Assembly (NCBI GenBank): GCA_035503715.1 | Contig: DATJTE010000180.1 | Coordinates: forward strand, 10,543-74,542 | Direction: 5' to 3' | Length of the DNA stretch: 64,000 nucleotides | DNA from: OAS926 sp035503715 | GTDB taxonomy: Bacteria > Pseudomonadota > Alphaproteobacteria > Rhizobiales > Rhizobiaceae | Shown: positions 7,990 through 16,436 of the stretch, in pieces | How the letters are laid out: every line of letters starts with the position of its first letter | Position numbering within the stretch: the stretch's first letter is position 1 | Notes under the pieces: generated by a model | What the model saw: the letters and a program-made list of their open reading frames with translations, nothing else | Told to the model about the DNA's origin: nothing | The model's database searches: none | Made by a program: the position numbers and the translations under genes

Positions 7990-10909
7990 CCTTGCCGGCG
8001 GCTTCTTCCTGCTTGGCCTTTTCCAGCTTGTCCTTCACGACGAGGTCAAGGTCGGCGAGTTCGATACCGACCTGGATATTGTCGAAGAAGGAGTCGTACT
8101 GGCGCTGTCCGGCCGCATGATAGACGTTGCGGCACTCGTCCAGCGAGACCTTCGCGCGCGCAAGCACGTCGCGATCCGATGTTTGCTTGCCAAGTTCCAG
8201 AAGCAGCAGCGCGATGTTGTAGTGCGTGTCGGCGTAGCTGACGGGATTGGCCGCCTTGTCGTGGGCCTCCAGCGCGAGCCGGTAATGTTTCTCGGCCTTG
8301 CGCAGGCTATCCGGGCCGGCGCGGTGCTGGCCCATGGAGAAATGCGCGTTTGCGAGATTGTTGTGTGTGTTGGCCCAGGCGATCGGGTTCTTGTCGCGGG
8401 TGCGCACGTCGAGGATCTCCTCAAAAATCTTGATCGCGTCGCCGAAGCGTTTCGTATCTCCCGTCAACTCGCCATACTTGTAAAACGCGTTGGCAAGATT
8501 GTTCTGTGACGATCCCCATTCGAGCGGCACACGCTCGCGTGTCCGTTCGGAGAGTGCATTTTGGTACGCCGCAATCGCGAGATCGAGCGAGGCGGTCTCG
8601 CCGGTCCGCTCGGCCATAGCGGAATAGGCCATGCCGAGATTGTCCTCGATGCCGGCCCACTTCAGCGGGTCGCGCTCGCGTGTGATTTCCTCCAGCGCGA
8701 AGTTGAACGACTTCACCGCCTCCTCGAACCATTTGAGGTCGTTCTCGCGCAAGCCGATGTGATACACGGTCGCGCCGCGGTTGCTATGGGTTTCGGCCCA
8801 ATGCAGCGGCGCGTATTCCCGGGTGCGCACCTCGAAGATGGCATCCAGCAGGGCTGCCGCTTCGGTGAGCCGCGCGGAGTCGGCGTCGCGCGCGCCAAGC
8901 TCGCCAAGGCTGAGCGCCAGATTATTCTGTGCGTTCGCCCAGCCCATTGGGTCGTTGGCGGGCGTCCAGACTTCCAACGCGGCGCGAAATGCCGCTACGC
9001 CTTCTTCCAGCCGTTCGCGCGACTGCTGGCGGGAACCAAGAACGAAAAGCGTCGAGCCGAGATGGTTCTGCAGCCGCGCCCACTCCATCGGCGCGACCGC
9101 GCGGGTGCGGACGGTCATCGCGGCACGGGCAGCGGCGACGGATTCCTCCAGCGTCTCCCAACCGGACTGCCGTTCGCCGAGCGTCATCAGCACTAGCGCC
9201 AGATCACCCTGTAGCTGCGCGCGCTTGTCGGGGTTTGCCTTCAGCGTGTCCGACGCAATCGCCGCGCGGAGGATCTCGGCGGCCTCCTCAATGCCTTCCG
9301 GGCCAGCCTGCCGTTCCCCACGCACCCAAATGGTCATCGCGAGACCGCTTTGTGCGTCCGCCCAGCCGTCGGGATTGGTGTCGGCCGGCGCGAGTTTCGC
9401 GGCAATCGCGTAAGCAGCCTGGGCGCGCTCGAGCGCGGCGGCGTCTGCGCGAAAATAGCCGAGGTCCGAAAGCGCGCGTGCTTCGCTCAGCTTGTATTTC
9501 AGTGCCAGCGTGTCGTCCCAACGCTCGACCTGCTCGAATGCCTTGCCGAAATCCTCGCTGGCGTGCGCATAGTTGAAGGCCAGCGAATAGGTGTCGGCGC
9601 TGTCCGCAAACACGGCGGCATTCTCGATGCGTCGTGCCTTCAGATCGGCTTCGGCGTCGTCCAGTGTCGATTCCAGCTCGGCGATGCGCGACTTGGCGCG
9701 TTCGTGGAATGTGATCGCGGTTTCCAGGGCGCCTTCGCGAACGGCTTCATTTGCCAGCGACGCCAGCCGGGCGATTTCAGGATCGGCATTCGACAGCGTC
9801 TCGCGCTCGACGAGCAGGGATTTCAGACGCGCCGCCTGGTCGTTGAGCAGGCGCGCGAGCTGATCCGGATCGTCGGGTGTCTCCGCTCCAACGGCCTTCA
9901 GCATGGCGAACAGCGCGTCCATCGGCACGCCGCTGTCCTTCGCGACCGTTGCGACCTGCCGGCGCTCGATGTCCGGCACCGACGCCATGGTGAGCAGCAG
10001 CTTGCGCCGCTCGCCGCGGATCGCCGCGTCGTCCGTGGTCGCGTCCTCGGCTGCTTCGCCGAAGTAGAGGAGCTTGCGCAGGCTCGTGTTCGTCCACGGT
10101 GTCTGGCGAGCGTCGGTCTTGAGGTAGACTTCTTCCGTGACCATCGTCATGACGTCGGCGAAGGCGTAGCCGCCGGCGGACAGATGTTTCAGCAACGCCG
10201 CCGCATAGGGGCTGTTGGCGCCGGGTTCGCCATCCAGCGCCGCCTGGCCTGGCGCGGCTGCGAAACCGAGGACTGCGCCCAGGCCCGCGTCCGGTTTCGG
10301 ATCTCCGAGCGATATCGCGCCACGTGGCGCGCCAAGTCCGGCTGCGCCGATGGTGACCGGAGCGCCGTCAACAGCAAGCTTGATGGTTGCGCCGGGTGGG
10401 AACGGGTTCGACCGGCAGGCGTCGAGCAGGACGATGGTGACGGGTACCTTCGCCTGCAGCTCGGCGAGGATTTTCGACAGCGCCACAAGCTCTTCGCCAG
10501 CGTTCTCAAGTGCGGAATCGTCGGCATCGATGGGCAAGATAAAATTCTCGCCGCCCGCTTCGATACCGTGGCCGGAATAGTAGAGGAGGGCGACATCGGC
10601 GCCTTCCGCATCTTCGACGAACCGTTCGAGACTGCGCGCCAGTTTCTTCTGGTCGGCATCACGAACCAGATCGACCTCGAAACCGAGATCGGAGAGAAGT
10701 CCGTCGATCGCCTCGGCATCGTTCTCGGGATTTGGTAGGGGCGACAAGTGTTCGTAGCCGGACTGGCCGACGACCAATGCGACGCCCTTCAATGGCTTTT
10801 CGTCCGCCGGTGCGGCCGTCGCAAGCAGCGACATGGCTATCGCGGTCATCAGACCGCGCAGCCAGGCAATACGCCTCGTCAGTGCCCAAAAATCCACCGG
10901 CCTACCCAA
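7976..10909 (-). CDS. caspase-family (C14) protease with C-terminal TPR array
   Basis: A 977-residue protein. Residues 20-36 form a signal peptide or anchor (MTAIAMSLLATAAPA). Residues 40-260 form a caspase-hemoglobinase fold with the catalytic His114 in YYSGHG and Cys165 in LLDACRSNPF. Residues 300-430 are helical linker. Residues about 430-930 hold eight or nine degenerate TPR-type repeats of about 50 residues, each with a signature like WANAQNNLALSLGELG. The C-tail is Lys/Glu/Ala-rich. Such orthocaspases cleave after basic residues in characterised bacteria; the TPRs probably bind a partner or substrate. The start is uncertain: TTG at 10909, GTG at 10897 and ATG at 10849 are in frame. Export to the periplasm is inferred. 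Confidence 0.85.
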   Translation of the reverse strand: MGRPVDFWALTRRIAWLRGLMTAIAMSLLATAAPADEKPLKGVALVVGQSGYEHLSPLPNPENDAEAIDGLLSDLGFEVDLVRDADQKKLARSLERFVEDAEGADVALLYYSGHGIEAGGENFILPIDADDSALENAGEELVALSKILAELQAKVPVTIVLLDACRSNPFPPGATIKLAVDGAPVTIGAAGLGAPRGAISLGDPKPDAGLGAVLGFAAAPGQAALDGEPGANSPYAAALLKHLSAGGYAFADVMTMVTEEVYLKTDARQTPWTNTSLRKLLYFGEAAEDATTDDAAIRGERRKLLLTMASVPDIERRQVATVAKDSGVPMDALFAMLKAVGAETPDDPDQLARLLNDQAARLKSLLVERETLSNADPEIARLASLANEAVREGALETAITFHERAKSRIAELESTLDDAEADLKARRIENAAVFADSADTYSLAFNYAHASEDFGKAFEQVERWDDTLALKYKLSEARALSDLGYFRADAAALERAQAAYAIAAKLAPADTNPDGWADAQSGLAMTIWVRGERQAGPEGIEEAAEILRAAIASDTLKANPDKRAQLQGDLALVLMTLGERQSGWETLEESVAAARAAMTVRTRAVAPMEWARLQNHLGSTLFVLGSRQQSRERLEEGVAAFRAALEVWTPANDPMGWANAQNNLALSLGELGARDADSARLTEAAALLDAIFEVRTREYAPLHWAETHSNRGATVYHIGLRENDLKWFEEAVKSFNFALEEITRERDPLKWAGIEDNLGMAYSAMAERTGETASLDLAIAAYQNALSERTRERVPLEWGSSQNNLANAFYKYGELTGDTKRFGDAIKIFEEILDVRTRDKNPIAWANTHNNLANAHFSMGQHRAGPDSLRKAEKHYRLALEAHDKAANPVSYADTHYNIALLLLELGKQTSDRDVLARAKVSLDECRNVYHAAGQRQYDSFFDNIQVGIELADLDLVVKDKLEKAKQEEAAGKAKAE

Positions 10910-11266
10910 GCCCTGCCGCTCATCCCTTCAATCATCCGCATGGCATCACGATGGCGAGGCAATGACAAGCTCGCGGCAGGTTACTGAAATCATTGCGGTT
11001 TGCGGATCATGGCCGAATTTGGCTGCCGCCGTTGTATTGCCTCAATTCGCTATTTGTGCGATATCTGGACCTGTTCGGGCATTTGCTGACCCCGGTGACT
11101 GGAACGTTTTGACGACCCTTTCCCCGATACTGTGAATATCTGACGGCCCCGCTTTGGTGGGGGGTTTCGTGCATGTCGCATGACCGCCAAAGAACCACCG
11201 GTACCGCCTCCGCCGCCAATCCGGATGCGAGACCAAAGACTCTGATGGGAGAAGGAGTTCCCCCAA
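10910..11266 (+). promoter_or_regulatory. intergenic region with long leader of the first csp gene
   Basis: This gap has no convincing gene. A 15-base motif TGTTCGGGCATTTGC at 11072-11086 recurs about the same distance upstream of the second csp gene (11666-11680), suggesting a promoter-proximal cold-box-like element and a leader of roughly 190 bases. A hairpin-prone stretch (CCCCGC, TTTGGT, GGGG) lies at 11146-11161. The ribosome site GAAGGAG precedes the csp ATG. Long structured leaders are usual for cspA-type genes; the assignment here is inference from the repeated motif. Confidence 0.45.
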
Positions 11267-11479
11267 ATGGCCCAGACCGGCACCGTAAAGTTCTTCAACA
11301 GCACCAAAGGCTTCGGCTTCATCACGCCTGACGGCGGCGCGAAGGACGTGTTCGTTCATATCTCCGCAGTCGAGGCTTCCGGCCTGCGCACGCTAGTCGA
11401 CGGTCAGAAGGTTTCCTTCGACGTCGAACCGGACCGCATGGGCAAGGGTCCGAAGGCTGTGAACCTGCGCGCCGGCTGA
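11267..11479 (+). CDS. CspA-family cold-shock protein (tandem copy 1)
   Basis: A 70-residue single OB-fold protein with both RNA-binding motifs: RNP1 as KGFGFITPD and RNP2 as VFVHISAVE, beginning MAQTGTVKFFNSTKGF. Cold-shock proteins bind single-stranded RNA and DNA and melt secondary structure to aid translation and transcription. It has family length and a strong GAAGGAG ribosome site. A close paralogue lies 393 bases downstream in the same orientation, each with its own leader motif and terminator, so the two appear to be separately transcribed tandem duplicates. Confidence 0.95.
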   Translation: MAQTGTVKFFNSTKGFGFITPDGGAKDVFVHISAVEASGLRTLVDGQKVSFDVEPDRMGKGPKAVNLRAG

Positions 11480-11520
11480 GGCAGCGCATCGCCGCGGACC
11501 GCGGCCTATATAATCGAAGA

Positions 11521-11550
11521 GGCGCGGTGCCGGCACCGCGCCTTTTTCTT
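11521..11550 (+). terminator. rho-independent terminator after first csp gene
   Basis: A perfect inverted repeat GGCGCGGTGC / GCACCGCGCC (11521-11542) is followed directly by TTTTTCTTT. It lies 42 bases past the csp stop codon. Confidence 0.9.
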
Positions 11551-11665
11551 TGGCAGGCGAATCATTGGGATTTCGATCGTCACCACCCGGCAAATTCATT
11601 CCCGGGTCAATACGCCATTGAAAAGTTTCGCTTGCTCGCTGATCAAAAATGAAGGACAAATTTCG

Positions 11666-11872
11666 TGTTCGGGCATTTGCCGGCCCGGAGACCGGAATGG
11701 CATGCGCCCGGAAACAGACGAAAGGCTCCACCGGGCGGCTCGCGAGATAAGAGGGTTGTGGCTAAACCCCGGGCGCGGAGCCGACGTTTCTTCTCCCCCG
11801 CTGAACGACCGAATTGCGATCGAGCGCAGTGTCGCTTGGCGTACTTTTTGAAGGGAGAAAGAGGAGTTTCTC
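11666..11872 (+). promoter_or_regulatory. leader of the second csp gene with the repeated 15-base motif
   Basis: The motif TGTTCGGGCATTTGC at 11666-11680 is identical to that at 11072-11086, and the next bases remain similar (CCGGAGACCGGAA against CCGGTGACTGGAA). It sits 207 bases before the ATG, against 195 in copy 1. The ribosome site AGAGGAG lies just before the start codon. Between motif and gene the leaders differ, so the conserved part is the promoter-proximal end. Confidence 0.45.
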
Positions 11873-12088
11873 ATGCCGCAGACCGGCACCGTAAAGTTCT
11901 TCAACCATGCCAAAGGCTTCGGCTTCATAACGCCGGATGACGGGCAGAAGGACGTCTTCGTCCACATCTCGGCTGTGCAGGCTTCCGGCCTTCCCGGCCT
12001 GGAGGATGGGCAGAAGGTGTCGTTCGACACCGAGCCGGACAAGAGGGGAAAAGGCCCGAAGGCCGTCAATCTGAAAGTCGGCGGCTGA
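11873..12088 (+). CDS. CspA-family cold-shock protein (tandem copy 2)
   Basis: A 71-residue cold-shock domain protein starting MPQTGTVKFFNHAKGFGF, with RNP1 (KGFGFITPDD) and RNP2 (VFVHISAVQ). It is a close paralogue of the gene at 11267-11479; the C-terminal stretch KGPKAVNL is shared. It acts as an RNA/DNA single-strand binding chaperone in the cytoplasm. AGAGGAG precedes the ATG. Its own hairpin terminator follows, consistent with a monocistronic transcript. Confidence 0.95.
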   Translation: MPQTGTVKFFNHAKGFGFITPDDGQKDVFVHISAVQASGLPGLEDGQKVSFDTEPDKRGKGPKAVNLKVGG

Positions 12089-12133
12089 TAGCCGTTAAAG
12101 ACCGCCCCAACTCACATCTGACTGAACTTGCCT

Positions 12134-12168
12134 GCCGCGAGCCGTAACTCGCGGCGGTTGTTTTTTAC
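12134..12168 (+). terminator. rho-independent terminator after second csp gene
   Basis: CCGCGAG (12135-12141) pairs with CTCGCGG (12148-12154) across a six-base loop, followed by GGTTGTTTTTT. It ends the csp transcript about 45 bases after the stop. Confidence 0.85.
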
Positions 12169-12307
12169 CATGCGGCCAGCCCCGGCCCTCAAAACGGTCG
12201 GTGAGCGCCGCGATGCCGCCGCATTGCATTCAGCCCGCATTCAGCGGGCCATCGATAAAACCTCCCGCAAATTCAGCCGCCCCTGGCTGCATTAGAGGAG
12301 CTTTCCG

Positions 12308-12736
12308 ATGAATCGTTTTCTCAAAACCGCCGTGCTTTCGGCAGCCATGGCAGCGACGGCAATCGCGCCGCTTGCCGAAGCCAATGCCGGCGGGCGTTAT
12401 CGCGACCGTGAAGTCGTTCGCAGCAATTCCGATAGCGACGCGATCGTCGCCGGCATCTTCGGCATCGCGATCGGTGCGATCGCAGCGGGCATTATCGCAG
12501 GCAGCGACAACGATGTCGTCGACTCAAATCCGTATCGCCATCCGCGTCCTAGCCTTGATCGCGAAGTCTTCTATGAAGAGATCGTCGAGCCGGAAGCGGT
12601 GGAGTACGAATACGCGCCTTCTTTCGAGCCGTGGAGCCGTGACTGGTATCGTTACTGCGCGCGTACCTATGACAGCTTCGATCCGGCGACCGGCACCTAT
12701 GTCGACTATGACGGATTCGAGCGCTTCTGCCGGTGA
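12308..12736 (+). CDS. BA14K-family (lectin-like) secreted protein
   Basis: A 142-residue protein: signal peptide at residues 1-27 (MNRFLKTAVLSAAMAATAIA), a hydrophobic glycine/alanine segment at 45-64 (IVAGIFGIAIGAIAAGIIAG) that could span the membrane, and the C-terminal BA14K motif WYRYCARTYDSFDPATGTY ending in FERFCR. The type member, BA14K of Brucella abortus, is an immunoreactive lectin-like surface protein, and the family is widespread in Hyphomicrobiales. The two cysteines of the C-terminal motif are present. AGAGGAG precedes the ATG. Function in this organism is unknown. Confidence 0.85.
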   Translation: MNRFLKTAVLSAAMAATAIAPLAEANAGGRYRDREVVRSNSDSDAIVAGIFGIAIGAIAAGIIAGSDNDVVDSNPYRHPRPSLDREVFYEEIVEPEAVEYEYAPSFEPWSRDWYRYCARTYDSFDPATGTYVDYDGFERFCR

Positions 12737-12740
12737 CGGA

Positions 12741-13433
12741 TCAAGCGATCGGTGACGGCGCGGCGGCAGCGGCGCCGTTTTCGTCCAGACCTCTCAGAAA
12801 CGGGTTCTCGCGGCGCTCGACGCCGAACCGGCTGCCCGAGCCATGTCCACAGATGAAGCCGACATCGTCGCCGAGCGGCAGGAGTTTTTCCTTGATGGAT
12901 CGGATCAGCGTCGCGTGATCCCCGCCGGGGAGATCGGTTCGTCCGACCGAGCCATTGAACAGTACATCCCCGACATGGGCGAACCGCGCCTTGTCATTGA
13001 AAAACACGACATGGCCGGGCGCATGACCGGGGCAATGGAGAACCTCGAAGACGTGCTCGCCGAAGGAGACTTTGTCGCCCTCGGCCAGGAAGCGATCCGG
13101 CGTGCAGTTGCGGACGCTGTCTGCCGGTAGGCCAAACCGGCCTGCCTGGTTCTCCAGGTTGGCAAGCAGCGGTTTGTCCGCCTCATGCGGTCCTATGATG
13201 TCGACGCCGAGCGCTTCCTTGAGCTCCATCGCGCCGCCGGCATGGTCGAGGTGGCCATGGGTGATCCAGATCGCTTCGATCTTGAAGCCATTGCCTTCGA
13301 TCACCTTGAGCAGATCGCTGACATCTCCGCCTGGATCGACGACGACGCCGATTTTCGTGTCGTCGTCGAAAAGAATCGTGCAGTTCTGCTGAAACGGTGT
13401 CACCGGCACGATGCCGGCGTTGAGCTTTCCCAT
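12741..13433 (-). CDS. MBL-fold metallo-hydrolase, glyoxalase II-like (YcbL type)
   Basis: A 230-residue metallo-beta-lactamase fold enzyme. The metal motif THGHLDHAGG lies at residues 58-67, with further ligands in CPGHAPGHVVF, FAHVGDVLF and ICGHGSGSRF. The short length, lacking the C-terminal helical substrate domain of classical glyoxalase II, fits the YcbL type, thought to hydrolyse glutathione thioesters. The C-tail is alanine-rich. It converges with the BA14K gene, leaving four bases between stops. Confidence 0.88.
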   Translation of the reverse strand: MGKLNAGIVPVTPFQQNCTILFDDDTKIGVVVDPGGDVSDLLKVIEGNGFKIEAIWITHGHLDHAGGAMELKEALGVDIIGPHEADKPLLANLENQAGRFGLPADSVRNCTPDRFLAEGDKVSFGEHVFEVLHCPGHAPGHVVFFNDKARFAHVGDVLFNGSVGRTDLPGGDHATLIRSIKEKLLPLGDDVGFICGHGSGSRFGVERRENPFLRGLDENGAAAAAPSPIA

Positions 13434-13494
13434 CGGATCCTCGGAAATTGCTTAAGGTGCAGCATCTAGGCGCTGCGCAGCCTTCCGTCCACCC

Positions 13495-13525
13495 AAACAA
13501 AAGCGGGCGGCTAACGCCGCCCGCA
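13495..13525 (-). terminator. rho-independent terminator for the small membrane protein gene at 13550
   Basis: GCGGGCGGC (13504-13512) and GCCGCCCGC (13517-13525) form a perfect 9-bp stem with a TAAC loop. Read on the minus strand, the stem is followed by TTTTGTTTG. Confidence 0.9.
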
Positions 13526-13549
13526 TTGCTTCGCGAAAGCCTGAAACGG

Positions 13550-13837
13550 TTACTTCTTCATGGCGTTCATGACGGCGCCGACAATTGCCGTCAGGATCGC
13601 GCCGCCGCCGACACCACCGACCGCGTCGCCAAGCAGGCCGTCGAGCGCGCCGGGAGTTGCGCCTCCGCCTGCCAGCATATCCAAAATCCACGCGCCGGCT
13701 ACGCCGCCGACACCGCCGCTGATGATCTTCGGCAATTGCGCCATTGCCGCCTGCTTGATCGCCGCCCCGACCGCCTGACCACCGATAATGCCGGTGACGA
13801 TCTGAACGACGATTGCAAGAATTGCGTTGGTTTCCAT
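13550..13837 (-). CDS. small glycine-rich membrane-associated protein of unknown function
   Basis: A 95-residue protein beginning METNAILAIVVQIVTGIIGG, rich in Gly and Ala, with three hydrophobic segments (ILAIVVQIVTGIIGG, GVGGVAGAWILDML, AILTAIVGAVMNAM) and a C-terminal MKK. It resembles small conserved hypothetical proteins of Hyphomicrobiales. AGGAGGGTAA precedes the ATG and a strong terminator follows, supporting a real monocistronic gene. Upstream, a 15-base sequence CCTGAGTCGGCCGAC is repeated with one mismatch 21 bases further on (13848 and 13869), which could be regulatory. Confidence 0.7.
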   Translation of the reverse strand: METNAILAIVVQIVTGIIGGQAVGAAIKQAAMAQLPKIISGGVGGVAGAWILDMLAGGGATPGALDGLLGDAVGGVGGGAILTAIVGAVMNAMKK

Positions 13838-14002
13838 GACTTACCCTCCTGAGTCGGCCGACATCTCGCCTGAGTCGGCTGACGCGGAATGAGCCTCCGA
13901 AATTAGACTAAAGTCAAATGAGGGTTCGCTGAAATGCAATCGGGCGACTGAAGAAGCCGCCCGAACACTTTTGAATACTTGGATTTTTGGTTGCCGGCTG
14001 GA

Positions 14003-14896
14003 CTATTCGGCAGCGATCGCGTGCTTCGGCTGCACCTCTGCCGAGTAATCGGTCATCAGCGTTTTTGCGATTTCGCCGACTGTGAACTTGTACGGTCCGA
14101 TCTCGGAAACCGGTGTTACTTCCGCCGCCGTACCAGTCAGGAAGCACTGCTCAAAACCGGCCATCTCTTCCGGCATGATGGCGCGCTCGATGACCTCGAT
14201 GCCGCGACGCTTGGCAAGGTCGATCGCTGTGCGCCGGGTGATGCCATCGAGGAAGCAGTCAGGCTTCGGCGTATGGATCTTGCCATCCTTGACGAAGAAC
14301 ACATTGGCGCCAGTCGCCTCGGCGATCTGGCCGCGCCAGTCGTACATCAAGGCGTCGGCATAACCCCTGTCCTCGGCCGCATGTTTGGAGAGCGTGCAGA
14401 TCATGTAAAGGCCGGCCGCCTTCGACTTGGACGGTGCCGTGCGCGGATCGGGCCTACGGTATTCGGCGATGTCGAGCCGAATGCCCTTCAGCTTCTGCGC
14501 CGGGTCGAAATAGCTCGGCCACTGCCAGATTGCGATCGCGCAATTGATGCGGTTGTGCTGGGCCGACACGCCCATCATTTCAGAGCCGCGCCAGGCGATC
14601 GGGCGGACATAGGCGTCCGCGAAACCTTGCTTCTTCAGAAGTTCGCGACAGGCGTCATCGATTTCGGCGACGGAGTACGGAATCTTGAAGCCGAGAATGC
14701 GCGCCGATTCATGCAGCCGCTCGGTATGCTCGGTGAGCTTGAAGATTTCGCCGCCATAGGCGCGCTCGCCCTCGAATATGGCGCTCGCATAATGGAGACC
14801 GTGTGTAAGAACGTGAACTTTGGCATCCGCCCATTTGACGAATTCGCCATTCATCCAGATATGACCGTCGAGTTTATCGAACGGAACCGATGCCAT
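14003..14896 (-). CDS. ilvE: branched-chain amino acid aminotransferase
   Basis: A PLP-dependent class IV transaminase for the last step of Leu, Ile and Val synthesis (and first of degradation). From MASVPFDKLDGHIWMNGEFV it has 297 residues. The fold-type IV features are present: GLHYASAIFEGERAY, the PLP lysine Lys159 in SKSKAAG, and the GQIAEATGANVFFVKDGKI block that binds the cofactor phosphate. The start at 14896 was chosen over 14941 because the protein then begins at the family's usual N-terminus. It is divergent from the MarR regulator petP, with a long palindrome between them. Confidence 0.93.
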   Translation of the reverse strand: MASVPFDKLDGHIWMNGEFVKWADAKVHVLTHGLHYASAIFEGERAYGGEIFKLTEHTERLHESARILGFKIPYSVAEIDDACRELLKKQGFADAYVRPIAWRGSEMMGVSAQHNRINCAIAIWQWPSYFDPAQKLKGIRLDIAEYRRPDPRTAPSKSKAAGLYMICTLSKHAAEDRGYADALMYDWRGQIAEATGANVFFVKDGKIHTPKPDCFLDGITRRTAIDLAKRRGIEVIERAIMPEEMAGFEQCFLTGTAAEVTPVSEIGPYKFTVGEIAKTLMTDYSAEVQPKHAIAAE

Positions 14897-15083
14897 GACT
14901 TTCCTCCCGCGGGGAGCCCCGCATGTCGTTGTTCTGGCCAATCGTCCGCGCTATCAGCGCCCGCAGACGAAGCGTAAGGCGAAACCTGCGTGAAGGCAAT
15001 TTGAAGGATGTTTCGGAAAAGCCCGATTCTTCTTGCCTTTTCGTTCGGAATTCGCCGAAAAGCTTGGCAAAAATTACCAGCCC

Positions 15084-15120
15084 TCGAAAAATATGTCAAC
15101 ATGGCTGACATAAATTTCGA
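15084..15120 (+). promoter_or_regulatory. long imperfect palindrome, candidate PetP (MarR) operator
   Basis: Left arm TCGAAAAATATGTCA (15084-15098) and right arm TGACATAAATTTCGA (15106-15120) pair at 13 of 15 positions around a 7-base spacer; the inner TATGTCA / TGACATA is perfect. It lies 18-54 bases before the petP start codon, where a promoter is expected, and faces ilvE on the other side. MarR dimers bind palindromes of this size, so autoregulation is a reasonable inference. Confidence 0.6.
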
Positions 15121-15137
15121 AATGACCGGATCAGAGA

Positions 15138-15656
15138 ATGGCGGATCGTAACGGCGGCAGCGCCAAACCAATAAAAACAGCGCTTTCGCGCGAGGATGGC
15201 GTCGACCTTGCCATCATCGAGCTTCTGTTCTTCGCCTATCGTGATTTTACCTCCGACCCGGACAAGATCCTTGCTGAATATGATTTCGGACGCGCGCATC
15301 ACCGAGTCCTCCATTTCGTTAATCGCATGCCGGGATTGACGGTCGCCGAACTGCTCGACGTGCTGAAAATCACCAAGCAGAGCCTGGCGCGGGTGCTGAA
15401 GCAGTTGATCGACACGGGCCATATCGTCCAGGCGCAGGGGCCAAACGATCGCCGCCAGCGGCAGCTCTATCCCAGCGCGAAAGGTCGCGAACTTGCTCTT
15501 GCGCTTGCGAGGCCACAGTCCAGCCGCATCCATGAGGCATTGAAAGCCGCAGCGCCAGCCGACCGGACGGTGATCGAAAAATTCCTGAGGGCTATGGTCA
15601 ATCCGGAACTTCGGCCACAGATAGACAATTTACCGGGCGACTCGCGGGGGATTTGA
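15138..15656 (+). CDS. petP: MarR family transcriptional regulator, PetP-like
   Basis: A 172-residue winged helix-turn-helix protein. Helices around residues 60-100 contain the recognition region (TVAELLDVLKITKQSLARVL), and the wing holds NDRRQRQLYPSAKGREL, typical of MarR proteins. The order MarR-type gene then OmpR-type gene 12 bases later matches the petP-petR pair described in Rhodobacter capsulatus, upstream there of the cytochrome bc1 genes; no bc1 genes are in this window. A long palindrome covers its probable promoter. The name rests on synteny and family; the effector is unknown. Confidence 0.85.
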   Translation: MADRNGGSAKPIKTALSREDGVDLAIIELLFFAYRDFTSDPDKILAEYDFGRAHHRVLHFVNRMPGLTVAELLDVLKITKQSLARVLKQLIDTGHIVQAQGPNDRRQRQLYPSAKGRELALALARPQSSRIHEALKAAAPADRTVIEKFLRAMVNPELRPQIDNLPGDSRGI

Positions 15657-15668
15657 GCGAGGAATTGC

Positions 15669-16388
15669 ATGGAAGCGATCGAAAAAGCCGCGCCCACCGG
15701 GATTCCGGGCGACGACGCTCCACATCTTCTGGTCGTCGATGACGATACGCGTATCCGCAATCTGCTGAAGCAGTATCTGACCGAGAACGGCTTCAGGGTG
15801 ACGGTCGCAGGCACGGCGGACGAAGCGCGGCGCAAGCTCGCCGGGCTCGACTTCGACCTGCTCGTGCTCGACGTGATGATGCCGGGTGAAACGGGTGTAG
15901 ACCTCACCAAATCGCTGCGCGCGGAAAAGAATGTGCCGATCCTGATGCTCACCGCGCTATCGGAGACAGAGGCCCGCATCACCGGTCTCGAAGCTGGCGC
16001 GGACGACTATCTGCCGAAGCCGTTCGATCCGCGCGAGCTTATCCTCAGGATTACCAACATTCTTCGTCGCGGCGGACCGCAATCCGTTCCGAAGGTCGAG
16101 CAGATCGTGTTCGGCCCGTATACGTTCCAGATCGCGCGCCGCGAACTGAAACGAGCCGGCGAGCCGTTGAAGCTCACCGAGCGCGAGCAGGAGATCCTTG
16201 CGATCTTCGCCGAGAGGGCGGGTGAGACCATCCCGCGGCACGAGCTTGTCGCGGGCGACGCCGAAGTCGGCGAGCGCACGATCGACGTGCAGATCAACCG
16301 GCTGCGCCGCAAGATCGAGCGCGATCCGTCCAATCCCGTCTGGCTGCAGACCGTTCGCGGTATTGGGTATCGGCTGAGTGTAGAATAA
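15669..16388 (+). CDS. petR: OmpR-family response regulator, PetR-like
   Basis: A 239-residue two-component regulator: receiver domain at residues 18-135 with acidic pocket VVDDD, phospho-acceptor Asp68 in LVLDVMMPGETG and the conserved Lys in LPKPFDPREL; then an OmpR/PhoB winged helix ending QTVRGIGYRLSVE. It follows petP by 12 bases and precedes a histidine kinase by 48, so the three probably form an operon. Phosphorylation presumably comes from that kinase. Family and synteny support the PetR name. Confidence 0.9.
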   Translation: MEAIEKAAPTGIPGDDAPHLLVVDDDTRIRNLLKQYLTENGFRVTVAGTADEARRKLAGLDFDLLVLDVMMPGETGVDLTKSLRAEKNVPILMLTALSETEARITGLEAGADDYLPKPFDPRELILRITNILRRGGPQSVPKVEQIVFGPYTFQIARRELKRAGEPLKLTEREQEILAIFAERAGETIPRHELVAGDAEVGERTIDVQINRLRRKIERDPSNPVWLQTVRGIGYRLSVE

Positions 16389-16436
16389 ACTCGCCGCGAG
16401 AAGTCCGCATGATGCGGGCTTGAGCGGAAAGGGCGA

